Assembly: GCF_010119975.1 (NCBI RefSeq)
Contig: NZ_CP048222.1
Coordinates: forward strand, 4,234,501-4,298,500
Direction: 5' to 3'
DNA: 64,000 nt
DNA from: Rhodocytophaga rosea
GTDB lineage: Bacteria; Bacteroidota; Bacteroidia; Cytophagales; 172606-1
The position numbers and the translations under genes are program-made. Positions 27,010-35,133 of this stretch are shown in pieces. Under the pieces are notes generated by a model. The model was not told the DNA's origin, searched no databases, and saw nothing but the letters and a program-made list of their open reading frames with translations. How positions within the stretch are numbered: the first letter of the stretch is position 1; each line of letters begins with the position of its first letter.

Positions 27010-27480
27010 GTCACTCATACCTGAGCTATTATCAGTACCTGTAGATCTGAGCTTTGTTCGAGTGTAAGCAATAGAGGGGCAGAAAGAAGATAGATAAGTT
27101 CTGCTAGTGCCAGTTATCTACTTCTGCCAATAAGGCTTCATTGTATGTATAGCGCATTATCTGGCACCAGCACGGTTGGTTTGGTCAATGGGCTATACAA
27201 GTGATTAATCGAATCAATGATGAAGGCACAATTCAGATTGGCTTTGGTCTGGTAAGTAATGACTGTATTATCCCCTTGAGAAAAGCCAAGCAGGTTGATC
27301 TTTTTGTCTTTATAGAGCTGATCGGCAATTGTTTCTGTTTTTAGTTGGCAGCCCTAAGTAGGCTGGGGTTCATAGATAAAGCAAATTCATCAGCAAAGAA
27401 TAACTCAACTATATTGTACACATAATGTCCAAAGCATAACTAACTGTAGCTCTTTTGTCTGCCTTTCGGGCCTCTCTTGT
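27010..27480 (-). pseudogene. Degraded IS630-type transposase
   Basis: Reading the minus strand and switching frames several times gives consecutive fragments that align in order with IS630-family DDE transposases: VELFFADEFALSMNPSLL (first catalytic acid region), QLKTETIADQLYKDKKINLLG, VITYQTKANLNCAFIIDSIN, TVLVPDNA plus IHTNEALLAEVDNWH (second catalytic Asp region) and LSIFFL near a PPYSPHLN-like segment. Stops and frameshifts break it at least four times, so it is inactive. Borders are approximate (possibly 26960 to 27590), and no terminal inverted repeats could be fixed by eye. Confidence 0.7.
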
Positions 27481-27593
27481 TTACTTTTGAGGCTTCTACG
27501 CAGGTAGCTTTACGCTTCTGCCGCTTACTTGAGCGCATCAGACCCACCATTTCTGGTGGCTTCTATAATCTATTTCTTTCTATACTAACGCTC

Positions 27594-27983
27594 TTACTCC
27601 CATATTCCTGTTGGTACAATCTCCAGCAAGTGCCCATCCGGATCACGGAAATAGAAGGAGTGAAGATCATCTTTCCATGCTTGTTCATGTTCAATAGTGA
27701 TACCAGCTTGTTGTATCTTCTCTTTCCATAACTGGTACTCCTGCGGACTAACTTCAAAAGCCAGGTGTAAGTGTCCGGAACCGTAATGGGGAGGCAGGTT
27801 TGTATCTTGCCTTGTTTTTTCGGCAATAAAGCAGAGCAGTACAGAACTGCCAGCCCTAAAAAATATATGCCGCCCTTCTACTTTACCAATAATAGGAAAC
27901 CCCAGTTTGCCATGATAAAAATCTTCACTTTTCTGAAGATCTGATACATATAAGCAGGTTTCTTTAATCTTCAATACGTTCAT
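27594..27983 (-). CDS. VOC family (glyoxalase-like) protein
   Basis: A 129-aa single-module vicinal-oxygen-chelate protein with two beta-alpha-beta-beta-beta repeats. Signatures are ETCLYVSDLQKSEDFYHGKLGF at the start, SGHLHLAFEV with the metal-ligand His in the middle, and SFYFRDPDGHLLEIVP at the end, carrying the second-repeat His and Glu. Members include glyoxalase I, dioxygenases and fosfomycin or bleomycin resistance proteins; the sequence alone does not choose between them. It is a cytoplasmic single gene between the transposase remnant and a divergent SDR gene. Confidence 0.85.
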   Translation of the reverse strand: MNVLKIKETCLYVSDLQKSEDFYHGKLGFPIIGKVEGRHIFFRAGSSVLLCFIAEKTRQDTNLPPHYGSGHLHLAFEVSPQEYQLWKEKIQQAGITIEHEQAWKDDLHSFYFRDPDGHLLEIVPTGIWE

Positions 27984-28088
27984 AAGAGAATTAATTGTTT
28001 AGTTTGGCATTTAAAAAATTGTTATAAGGGCTAACCTCAGCTTTGTATCCTACGTTGTGAAGGTATATTCAACCTAACAATATAAACT

Positions 28089-28967
28089 ATGGAAAACCAG
28101 CCCACCGCTAGCAATAAACCAGAATCAGTACCAGCACAAGCACAGGAACGTCAGCCTGGTTTGGAAACAAAGATGAATCCTAAGCCAGAATATATACGGC
28201 AAGGCTATAAAGGCAGCAATAAATTGAAGAATAAAGTAGCCCTTATCACCGGAGGCGATAGTGGTATTGGACGGTCGGCAGCTGTACATTTTGCCCGCGA
28301 AGGTGCAGATGTTGCCATTGTATACAAGGATGAAAATGAAGATGCCCAGGCCACGAAAGAAATGATAGAGCAGGAGGGAAGAAGGTGTATTCTCATAGCC
28401 GGAGATATTGGCCGCGAAGAATTCTGCCAGGAAATTGTACGACAAACAGTAGCGCAGTTGGGTAAACTAAATATTGTGGTAAATAATGCGGCTGAACAAC
28501 ATCCCAAAGAGAATATAGAAGACATCACGACAGAGGATCTGGAAAATACCTACCGGACCAATATTCTGTCTATGTTCCATATTGTAAAAGCGGCAATTTC
28601 GCATTTGCAAGCTGGTGACTCAATTATTAACACGACTTCCGTAACGGCTTACCGGGGAAGCGAACATCTGATTGATTATTCGTCTACTAAAGGTGCTATT
28701 AATTCTTTTACGCGTTCTTTGTCCAAGAATCTGGCGCAAAAAGGCATCCGGGTGAATGCAGTAGCACCAGGCCCTATCTGGACACCCTTGATCCCAGCAA
28801 CATTTGATGAGGAGAAAGTAGCTAAGTTTGGTAAAGATACGCCTTTAGGAAGGCCAGGGCAGCCTTCTGAAGTGGGTCCAAGTTATGTATTCCTGGCTTC
28901 TGAAGATACCTCTTATATGACCGGCCAGATTCTGCACCCGAATGGGGGTGAGATTGTGAATGCGTAG
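28089..28967 (+). CDS. SDR family oxidoreductase (YghA/GsiB-like)
   Basis: A 292-aa classical SDR with a long N-terminal arm (PEYIRQGYKGSNKLKNK) typical of the YghA/general-stress glucose-dehydrogenase-like group. Motifs are TGGDSGIGRSAAVHFA for NAD(P), NNAAEQHP, the catalytic Ser in TTSVTAY, YSSTKGAINSFT with Tyr and Lys, and the C-terminal TGQILHPNGG. The first 40 residues are Pro, Gln and Glu rich. Such proteins are often induced by osmotic or general stress; the substrate is unknown. A terminator follows immediately. Confidence 0.88.
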   Translation: MENQPTASNKPESVPAQAQERQPGLETKMNPKPEYIRQGYKGSNKLKNKVALITGGDSGIGRSAAVHFAREGADVAIVYKDENEDAQATKEMIEQEGRRCILIAGDIGREEFCQEIVRQTVAQLGKLNIVVNNAAEQHPKENIEDITTEDLENTYRTNILSMFHIVKAAISHLQAGDSIINTTSVTAYRGSEHLIDYSSTKGAINSFTRSLSKNLAQKGIRVNAVAPGPIWTPLIPATFDEEKVAKFGKDTPLGRPGQPSEVGPSYVFLASEDTSYMTGQILHPNGGEIVNA

Positions 28968-28994
28968 GGCAATTTCGGTTATCAATTACAGCAT

Positions 28995-29025
28995 AAACCC
29001 GCAAGATGTAGTTTTTGCGGGTTTT
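28995..29025. terminator. Bidirectional terminator
   Basis: Stem AAACCCGCAA / TTGCGGGTTT with a 10-nt loop and T-runs on either side, between the convergent SDR and Crp/Fnr genes. Confidence 0.8.
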
Positions 29026-29057
29026 ATATTTAATTACTGTCCTACCCCGGAAACTGA

Positions 29058-29654
29058 TCAGTTTAAGTATATTTTATGCTTGATCACACTAACTTTTCCT
29101 TCTTCTTTCAACTTGCTTACAGTCCGTATCACAGTTTCCACGCGTAAACCTGTCATATCAGCAAGTTGCTGACGGGTATAAGGAACAAGAAATTTTTCAT
29201 GCTTTGGCGCCTCAGAATGGGCTTTGAAGTATTTGATAAGGGTGATCAGCCGGTGATCAGGGGCATAAGAGGAAATTTCTTTCAGTACCATCGACTTGTA
29301 TTTCAGTCTTTTTGCGAACACCTCACTGAATTTCAGGTGTATGTCAAAATTATCTTTCAGTAATTGTAGGAATGACTCTTTCCGTAGCTTAATTAACACC
29401 GTATCTTTAATAGCAATGGCATCGCTGGGATATCTGAAGTCTGCAAACAAAGGCGGCTCTCCGAAACTTTCATTGTCTTCAAAAATGCCTTGTATAAATT
29501 CCTGCCCGTCATAGCTATAATTTACCATCTTGATACTTCCAGTTACAATCTGAAAGTAATGCAGGGGTGCATCTCCTTCCCGGAACAGCACCTCTTCCTT
29601 ATCGAGTTCTACTTCCTGGCTTCCATATCGCTTTAATATTTCTACTGGTATCAT
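29058..29654 (-). CDS. Crp/Fnr family transcriptional regulator
   Basis: A 198-aa regulator from the preferred ATG at 29654; a TTG extension to 29696 adds 14 residues. An N-terminal cyclic-nucleotide-binding-like beta roll (KEEVLFREGDAPLHYFQIVTGSIKMV) is followed by a dimerisation helix and a winged helix with TRQQLADMTGLRVETVIRTVSKLKEEG. There is no N-terminal Cys cluster, so it is not an iron-sulfur FNR; it is closer to DNR/NnrR-type NO sensors or to other Bacteroidota members. It is divergent from nosZ and sits beside two ATGAT-N4-ATCAT boxes, so it is the obvious candidate regulator of the nitrogen-oxide module. Confidence 0.85.
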   Translation of the reverse strand: MIPVEILKRYGSQEVELDKEEVLFREGDAPLHYFQIVTGSIKMVNYSYDGQEFIQGIFEDNESFGEPPLFADFRYPSDAIAIKDTVLIKLRKESFLQLLKDNFDIHLKFSEVFAKRLKYKSMVLKEISSYAPDHRLITLIKYFKAHSEAPKHEKFLVPYTRQQLADMTGLRVETVIRTVSKLKEEGKVSVIKHKIYLN

Positions 29655-29745
29655 TTTAAGGATAGTTAAGACAACCTCTTTAGAAGTTGCTGGCAAATAT
29701 GCGTAAGTACTGCGCTACTAAATATGATTGTTTCTACTTAAATAC

Positions 29746-29759
29746 ATGATACTTATCAT
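29746..29759. promoter_or_regulatory. FNR/NnrR-like box 1 (ATGAT-ACTT-ATCAT)
   Basis: A perfect palindrome ATGAT-N4-ATCAT, the arrangement of FNR/DNR sites (TTGAT-N4-ATCAA) with changed outer bases. It lies between the divergent Crp/Fnr and nosZ genes, 44 bp from box 2, and may serve autoregulation of the regulator gene. Confidence 0.6.
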
Positions 29760-29789
29760 CTTAAAAAAGAAGTAATAACTCTTTTCTGT

Positions 29790-29803
29790 ATGATTCAGAT
29801 CAT
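29790..29803. promoter_or_regulatory. FNR/NnrR-like box 2 of the nosZ promoter
   Basis: ATGAT-TCAG-ATCAT, centred at 29796.5. A perfect TAnnTTTG -7 element (TACTTTTG) begins at 29826, 29.5 bp downstream, which puts the box near -41 of the expected start site, the class II activation position. Confidence 0.7.
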
Positions 29804-29825
29804 AAATTTTCCTTAGGTACTAGTT

Positions 29826-29833
29826 TACTTTTG
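29826..29833 (+). promoter_or_regulatory. -7 element of the nosZ promoter
   Basis: TACTTTTG matches TAnnTTTG exactly and lies 80 bp before the nosZ ATG at 29913, downstream of the regulator box at 29790-29803. Confidence 0.55.
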
Positions 29834-29912
29834 TATCAGATGCTGGAGAAAGAATAGACTCATTTTAGCAATCAGACTTCCACTGTGATTGAAATACCTA
29901 ATTACACATACC

Positions 29913-31919
29913 ATGAAAACTTTATATAAAATAAGAGCAAACTGGGCCTATATGCTGCTGGCAGGTTCGCTTGCTGTATCTACTGGCTGCAGAAATACAG
30001 AAGGCACCACAGGCTCTGCCATTGGCTCCGACAATGAGGCTGCCCGGAAGGTGTTTGTCGCTCCAGGTAAGCATGATGAATATTACGCCTATTTATCAGG
30101 TGGTTTTAACGGGCAGGTAGACGTTTACGGATTACCTTCCGGCCGTTTGCTAAAAGTAATTCCGGTATTTTCGCAAAACCCGGAAAATGGCTATGGATAT
30201 TCCGAAGAATCCAAGCCTATGCTGAATACTTCTTTTGGATTTATTCCCTGGGATGATTTGCACCACCCCAAACTCTCGCGCACCAATGGAAAACCCGATG
30301 GCCGGTTCTTGTTTGTGAATGGCAATAATACACCACGTATAGCAAGAGTAGATCTGAAAACTTTTGAAACCGCCGAAATCATTGAAATTCCTAACAGTGC
30401 CGGTCAACACTGCTCGCCTTACCCCACAGATAATACCGAATACGTAGTAGCGGGTACCCGTTTTGCCGTGCCGATTTCTAATGATGGTGGAGGCATTGAA
30501 GATGTGCCGCTGGATACGTACAAAGATAAATTCCGGGCTTCATTATCCTTTATTAAAGTAGACCCGGCATCTGGCGAAATGAATATCGACTTCCAGATTC
30601 TGGTGCCAGGTTTTGACTTTGACTTAGCCAATGGCGGCAAAGGCCCTTCTGCCGACTGGATGTTTTTTACTTCTTATAATACAGAAAAAGCCGGAACACT
30701 GAAAGAGATAGGTGCTTCTCAAAATGATAAAGACTATTTAGCTGCGATCAACTGGAAAAAAGCGGCTGAATATGCACAACAAGGCAAAGCCAGAGAAATT
30801 CCGGCTAACTATTACCATAATAAACTTGACCACAACACACATAGCGTAACTTCCACCCAGAAGAAAACGGTGCGTGTGTTGTTGCCGGAAGATTGTCCAG
30901 GGATGATGTATCTGATTCCAGTGCCTAAATCACCCCATGGCGTAGACGTAGATCCCACCGGTGAGAACATTGTAGTAAGTGGTAAACTGGCAGCAGTGAT
31001 TCCGGTACACTCGTATGCTAAAATGATCAAAGCCATTGCAGACAAAGCCTATGAAACAACTATCAACGGTATTCCGGTGCTAAAATATGAAAGTGTACTG
31101 GCAGGAGAAGTGCAAAAACCAGGGTTAGGCCCCCTGCATACCGAGTTTGATGCCAAAGGAAATGCCTATACTTCCATGTTCGTGTCGTCAGAGGTAGTGA
31201 AATGGAGCGTAAAAACCCGTGAAGTATTAGACCGCATTCCGGTGTATTATTCTATCGGCCACTTAATGATTCCAGGAGGTGATACACAAAATCCGGATGG
31301 AAAATATTTGCTGGCGATGAACAAAATCACCAAAGACCGCTACCTGCCTACTGGTCCTGAGTTAGCACAAAGTGCCCAGCTCATTGATATTTCCGGCGAG
31401 AAAATGAAGCTGCTGCTCGACTTCCCGACTTTCGGCGAACCACATTATGCACAAGCCATTAAAGCAGACATTGTATCCAAAAACAGCACTAAGTTCTACC
31501 GCCTGGATGAAAACGAACACCCCTATGCAACTAAGAAAGAAGCAGATGCCAGAGTAGAACGGAAAGGCAATGAGGTACACATATATATGACGGCTATCCG
31601 CAGTCACCTGGCTCCAGATAATATTGAAGGCATCAAAGTAGGCGATGAGGTATACTTCCACATCACCAACCTGGAACAAGACTGGGACGTACCGCATGGA
31701 TTTGCTGTAATGGGTAACCAGAATGCCGAACTGCTAATTATGCCTGGTGAAACCAAAACCTTAAAATGGGTGCCTACTAAAAAAGGAGTAACCCCCTTCT
31801 ATTGTACCGACTTCTGTTCTGCGCTGCACCAGGAAATGCAAGGCTATGCCAGAGTTTCTGAAAAAGGTGCTAATGTGCCGATCAAGTTCTGGCTGGGCGA
31901 ACCTAAGAAAGGGATATAA
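29913..31919 (+). CDS. nosZ: Nitrous-oxide reductase (clade II, Sec-type)
   Basis: A 668-aa periplasmic multicopper enzyme that reduces N2O to N2. The N-terminus has no twin-arginine motif and reads as a Sec signal ending AVSTGC, possibly a lipoprotein site; that is the clade II pattern. Seven-bladed propeller CuZ ligands are visible as DLHHPK, QHCSPY, HNTHS, SPHGVDV, GPLHTEF, IGHL and GEPHYAQ. The C-terminal cupredoxin domain has the CuA motif CTDFCSALHQEM near residue 631. The ATG at 29913 is preferred over an upstream TTG (29889). It is followed by a hairpin and then the accessory nos genes. Confidence 0.96.
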   Translation: MKTLYKIRANWAYMLLAGSLAVSTGCRNTEGTTGSAIGSDNEAARKVFVAPGKHDEYYAYLSGGFNGQVDVYGLPSGRLLKVIPVFSQNPENGYGYSEESKPMLNTSFGFIPWDDLHHPKLSRTNGKPDGRFLFVNGNNTPRIARVDLKTFETAEIIEIPNSAGQHCSPYPTDNTEYVVAGTRFAVPISNDGGGIEDVPLDTYKDKFRASLSFIKVDPASGEMNIDFQILVPGFDFDLANGGKGPSADWMFFTSYNTEKAGTLKEIGASQNDKDYLAAINWKKAAEYAQQGKAREIPANYYHNKLDHNTHSVTSTQKKTVRVLLPEDCPGMMYLIPVPKSPHGVDVDPTGENIVVSGKLAAVIPVHSYAKMIKAIADKAYETTINGIPVLKYESVLAGEVQKPGLGPLHTEFDAKGNAYTSMFVSSEVVKWSVKTREVLDRIPVYYSIGHLMIPGGDTQNPDGKYLLAMNKITKDRYLPTGPELAQSAQLIDISGEKMKLLLDFPTFGEPHYAQAIKADIVSKNSTKFYRLDENEHPYATKKEADARVERKGNEVHIYMTAIRSHLAPDNIEGIKVGDEVYFHITNLEQDWDVPHGFAVMGNQNAELLIMPGETKTLKWVPTKKGVTPFYCTDFCSALHQEMQGYARVSEKGANVPIKFWLGEPKKGI

Positions 31920-31934
31920 CTAACCTCTTTGTAA

Positions 31935-31960
31935 AGGCTGCCTGCTAAGCGGGCAGTCTT
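31935..31960 (+). terminator. Hairpin after nosZ (attenuator-like)
   Basis: An imperfect stem around GGCTGCCTGC / GCGGGCAGTC, followed by TTTATTCC, lies in the 69-bp spacer between nosZ and the next gene. It may terminate part of the transcripts so that nosZ is expressed above its accessory genes. Confidence 0.5.
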
Positions 31961-31988
31961 TATTCCTTTTCTCTTAAACTTTAAAGTT

Positions 31989-32612
31989 ATGAAAAAGATA
32001 TCAAGCCTGCTGGTCATATTGAGTTGCCTGTTTGTTGCAGCCACTTTTTTTGTGCCTTTGTGGTATATCAACCTGGAAGCGCCTCAATATCCTGGCGGAC
32101 TGCAAATGTATATCTGGCTCAGTCAGATCACTGGAACCGATGAATTTACGTTGCAAAACGTGAATATCCTGAACCATTACGTTGGCATGGCCGCTATTCA
32201 CCAGGATTCATTTGTTGAGCTGCGCATTATGCCTTATGTAGTACTAGTGCTGATCGCTTTAGGTATAGCTGTTGCCATTATCCGGAACAGAAAAGTATTG
32301 GTTGGATGGGTAGTATTACTGATCATAGCTGGCACTGTGGGATTGATTGATTTTTACCGCTGGCAACAGGCTTTCGGGAATAACCTCGATCCCAATGCAC
32401 CCATCAAAATTGAAGGCATGACGTACTCACCGCCTTTTATCGGAGTGAAAACATTATTAAATATTACGGCTACCTCTTTTCCTCATTTAGGTGGCGCAGC
32501 TTTTGGAATGGGCCTTCTCTTAGCTATTGGCGCAGTATACCTGGCTTTTAAACATACCAAACAAAAGTCAGTTATTCAGCCTATGAATAAGCTTATTATT
32601 AATGCATTATAA
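31989..32612 (+). CDS. nos-cluster membrane protein (NosB-like position)
   Basis: A 207-aa integral membrane protein with about four helices (residues 4-26, 84-102, 108-126 and 168-190). A periplasmic loop after the first helix contains ISHYVG-like and MYIWLSQITG segments, and the motif MTYSPPFIGVKTLLN lies before the last helix. It is located between nosZ and nosL, the place where clade II operons carry NosB or other uncharacterised membrane proteins. The homology to NosB cannot be proved by eye. A role in NosZ maturation or in electron delivery is an inference from position only. Confidence 0.65.
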   Translation: MKKISSLLVILSCLFVAATFFVPLWYINLEAPQYPGGLQMYIWLSQITGTDEFTLQNVNILNHYVGMAAIHQDSFVELRIMPYVVLVLIALGIAVAIIRNRKVLVGWVVLLIIAGTVGLIDFYRWQQAFGNNLDPNAPIKIEGMTYSPPFIGVKTLLNITATSFPHLGGAAFGMGLLLAIGAVYLAFKHTKQKSVIQPMNKLIINAL

Positions 32613-32652
32613 TAAAGTTAGGTTGTAAACTGAAGATATAACATTTCGCAAT

Positions 32653-33111
32653 ATGATAACGCCGCTAAAAATATATGTTGGTCTAACGTCCATCCTGTTG
32701 CTTATTGCCTGCCAGTCTGGACCTGAGCCTATTGCGTACGGCAGTGATAATTGTCATCACTGCAAAATGACTATTTCTGATAACCGCTATGGTTCAGAGC
32801 TGGTAACCCAGAAAGGCAAAGTATATAAGTTTGATTCCATTGAATGTATGGCTCAATACCTGGATGAAAATGAAGCTGGTGCTTCTGCCAAAACATTGCT
32901 GGCAACAGATTATAAAAATCCTGGCCAGTTCATTGAAGTAAGCAAAGCTATTTTCCTGCAAAGTGAGCAGATGCCTAGTCCGATGGGAATGTTTCTTACA
33001 GCGTTCAGCGATCAGGAAACTGCCAGCCAGTTTGCCGCAGAAAAATCCGGAAATCTGTTAACCTGGGAAGCAACCCAGAAACTTTGTGCTAGTCATGGAA
33101 ATGCTCACTAA
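32653..33111 (+). CDS. nosL: NosL copper chaperone lipoprotein
   Basis: A 152-aa lipoprotein with the lipobox LLLIACQSG, then the NosL signature NCHHCKMTISDNRYGSELV and YKFDSIECMAQYL, where Cys, His and Met residues bind Cu(I) for delivery to the NosZ copper sites. Length and motifs are canonical. The 3' end overlaps the start region of nosD, which points to translational coupling. Confidence 0.93.
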   Translation: MITPLKIYVGLTSILLLIACQSGPEPIAYGSDNCHHCKMTISDNRYGSELVTQKGKVYKFDSIECMAQYLDENEAGASAKTLLATDYKNPGQFIEVSKAIFLQSEQMPSPMGMFLTAFSDQETASQFAAEKSGNLLTWEATQKLCASHGNAH

Positions 33112-34405
33112 TACATACAGCAATTGTATTTTACAAAAACAAGCACTTGCTTCCGGTGTAAGGGCATCTGTTGCTTTTCTGCTTTTATTTTTACTGACAA
33201 GTATTAGTCAGGTAAGTGTTGCCCAAAGTTTGCTTGTTGGTAAAACAGGCACAATACAGTCTGTAAAAAAAGCAATTCAATTAGCACAACCACACGATAC
33301 AATATACATCAGCCAAGGCACATACCTTGAAAGTGACATCATTATCAACAAACCGCTTACCCTCATTGGCAGACACAATCCGGTGATAGATGGGCAGTTT
33401 ACCGGAGAAATCATTACTATACAAGCAGATAGCGTAGTGGTAGAAGGACTAGTGCTGCAGAATGTAAAAGTAAGTGCCATCAAAGATTATGCGGCTATCC
33501 GTATTTCCAGGAGTAAGCACTGCATCCTCCGGAACAATCAGATCAGGAATGCCTTTTTTGGCATTTACCTGGAAAAAGCCGATAGCTGCCAGGTGCAGAA
33601 TAACCGCATTCATTCTCAGTCAACAATGGAAAGCACTTCCGGAAACGCCATTCATGTGTGGTACTGCAACACCATGCTGATAGAGGATAATCAGGTTTCC
33701 GGTCACCGGGATGGCATCTATTTCGAGTTTGTAAGCAACAGCCGAATTATAAACAATATCAGTACAAAAAACCTGCGCTATGGATTGCACTTTATGTTTT
33801 CCGATAACAATGTATACCGCAGCAACCGGTTTATTAACAATGGCGCTGGAGTAGCTGTGATGTATTCCAAACATATTACCATGGTAGAAAACACATTCCA
33901 GAATAACTGGGGCGCTTCTGCTTATGGCATTTTACTCAAAGACATCACCGATAGCCGTATTGAGAAGAATACTTTTTTGCAAAATACAGTCGGTATCCAT
34001 GCGGAAGGCACCAACCGTACAATTATTCAGCACAATGAATTCCGCCAGAATGGATGGGCATTGCGCATGATGGGAAGCTGTGAAGAACTCCGTTTTGAAC
34101 GTAATAACTTCATCGCCAATACTTTTGAAGTGGCCTCCAGTAATAATTACACAAGTAATAATACATTTAATGGCAATTACTGGAGCAGTTATACAGGCTA
34201 CGACCTCGATAGAGATGGCACCGGAGATGTGCCGCATAAACCCGTTAAATTATTTTCTTACCTGATAGAAGATGTGCCTACGGCGATGGTGCTGATCAGG
34301 AGTTTATTTATTGATTTACTGGAGCTGGCAGAAAGAGTAGCCCCTGTATTAACGCCCGCAACGATTCAGGATGATGGTCCTAGTATGCGTTTAAACCACT
34401 GGTAA
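33095..34405 (+). CDS. nosD: NosD periplasmic maturation protein
   Basis: A right-handed parallel beta-helix protein needed, with NosF and NosY, to supply sulfur for CuZ assembly. A hydrophobic signal segment (SVAFLLLFLLTSISQVSVAQ) precedes a run of CASH-type repeats rich in NNR, NN, IxxN patterns (for example GIYLEKADSCQVQNNRI, NNTFNGNYWSSYTGYDLDRDG). The final GNYWSSYTGYD segment is typical of NosD. Start codons GTG 33086, ATG 33095 and ATG 33101 are all possible; each overlaps nosL. nosF starts 3 bp after the stop. Confidence 0.92.
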   Translation: MEMLTNTYSNCILQKQALASGVRASVAFLLLFLLTSISQVSVAQSLLVGKTGTIQSVKKAIQLAQPHDTIYISQGTYLESDIIINKPLTLIGRHNPVIDGQFTGEIITIQADSVVVEGLVLQNVKVSAIKDYAAIRISRSKHCILRNNQIRNAFFGIYLEKADSCQVQNNRIHSQSTMESTSGNAIHVWYCNTMLIEDNQVSGHRDGIYFEFVSNSRIINNISTKNLRYGLHFMFSDNNVYRSNRFINNGAGVAVMYSKHITMVENTFQNNWGASAYGILLKDITDSRIEKNTFLQNTVGIHAEGTNRTIIQHNEFRQNGWALRMMGSCEELRFERNNFIANTFEVASSNNYTSNNTFNGNYWSSYTGYDLDRDGTGDVPHKPVKLFSYLIEDVPTAMVLIRSLFIDLLELAERVAPVLTPATIQDDGPSMRLNHW

Positions 34406-34407
34406 CG

Positions 34408-35133
34408 ATGATTGAGATTCAACACATATATAAATCGTTTGGAAAACTCCAGGTGCTGAAAGGCGTGAATGTACGCATGGAGCCTGGAAAAATTTATGCT
34501 TTTCTTGGGCCTAATGGTTCTGGAAAGACAACTTTGATTAAATCTATCCTGGGGCTGGTAAATCTGGATGCCGGAGAAATTCTGATAAACGGGCAAAATA
34601 TCAAACACAACTGGCAATACAAAAATGGGATTGGCTATATGCCCCAGATCGCCCGTTTCCCTGAAAACCTCAATATGATGGAGTTAATCCGCATGCTTAA
34701 AGACATCCGTAAAATGCCTTCCTGTGAGGAGCAATACATCCGCTACTTTGAACTGGAGAATTTCCAAAACAAAGCATTAAAGAATTTATCAGGAGGTACG
34801 AGGCAGAAAGTGAATGCCATTTTAACGTTCATGTTCAATCCGGATATTCTCATTTTCGATGAACCTTCTGCCGGCCTGGATCCGGTTTCGCATATTAAGC
34901 TGAAAGACCTGATTCTGCAGGAGAAAGAAAAGGGAAAAACCATTTTGCTTACCACCCATATGTTAAGCGAAGTAGAAGAACTGGCTGATGAAGTGATATA
35001 CCTGCTGGATGGCAAAATTTATTTCCAGGGCACTGTATCAGAATTGCTTTATTCCCAGGATGAACTCCGCCTGGAGCGGGCTATTGCAAAAATCACTCAA
35101 AAAAAAACGGCTAAAGAAAGGATAAAGGTATGA
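34408..35133 (+). CDS. nosF: NosF ABC transporter ATP-binding protein
   Basis: A 241-aa ATPase with Walker A GPNGSGKTT near residue 35, a Q-loop in IGYMPQ, signature LSGGTRQKVNA, Walker B ILIFDEPSAGLDP and switch His in LLTTHML. It energises NosY in the NosDFY complex that serves CuZ assembly. The gene starts 3 bp after nosD and its stop overlaps the nosY start in ATGA at 35130-35133, so nosDFY is a tightly coupled unit. Confidence 0.94.
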   Translation: MIEIQHIYKSFGKLQVLKGVNVRMEPGKIYAFLGPNGSGKTTLIKSILGLVNLDAGEILINGQNIKHNWQYKNGIGYMPQIARFPENLNMMELIRMLKDIRKMPSCEEQYIRYFELENFQNKALKNLSGGTRQKVNAILTFMFNPDILIFDEPSAGLDPVSHIKLKDLILQEKEKGKTILLTTHMLSEVEELADEVIYLLDGKIYFQGTVSELLYSQDELRLERAIAKITQKKTAKERIKV

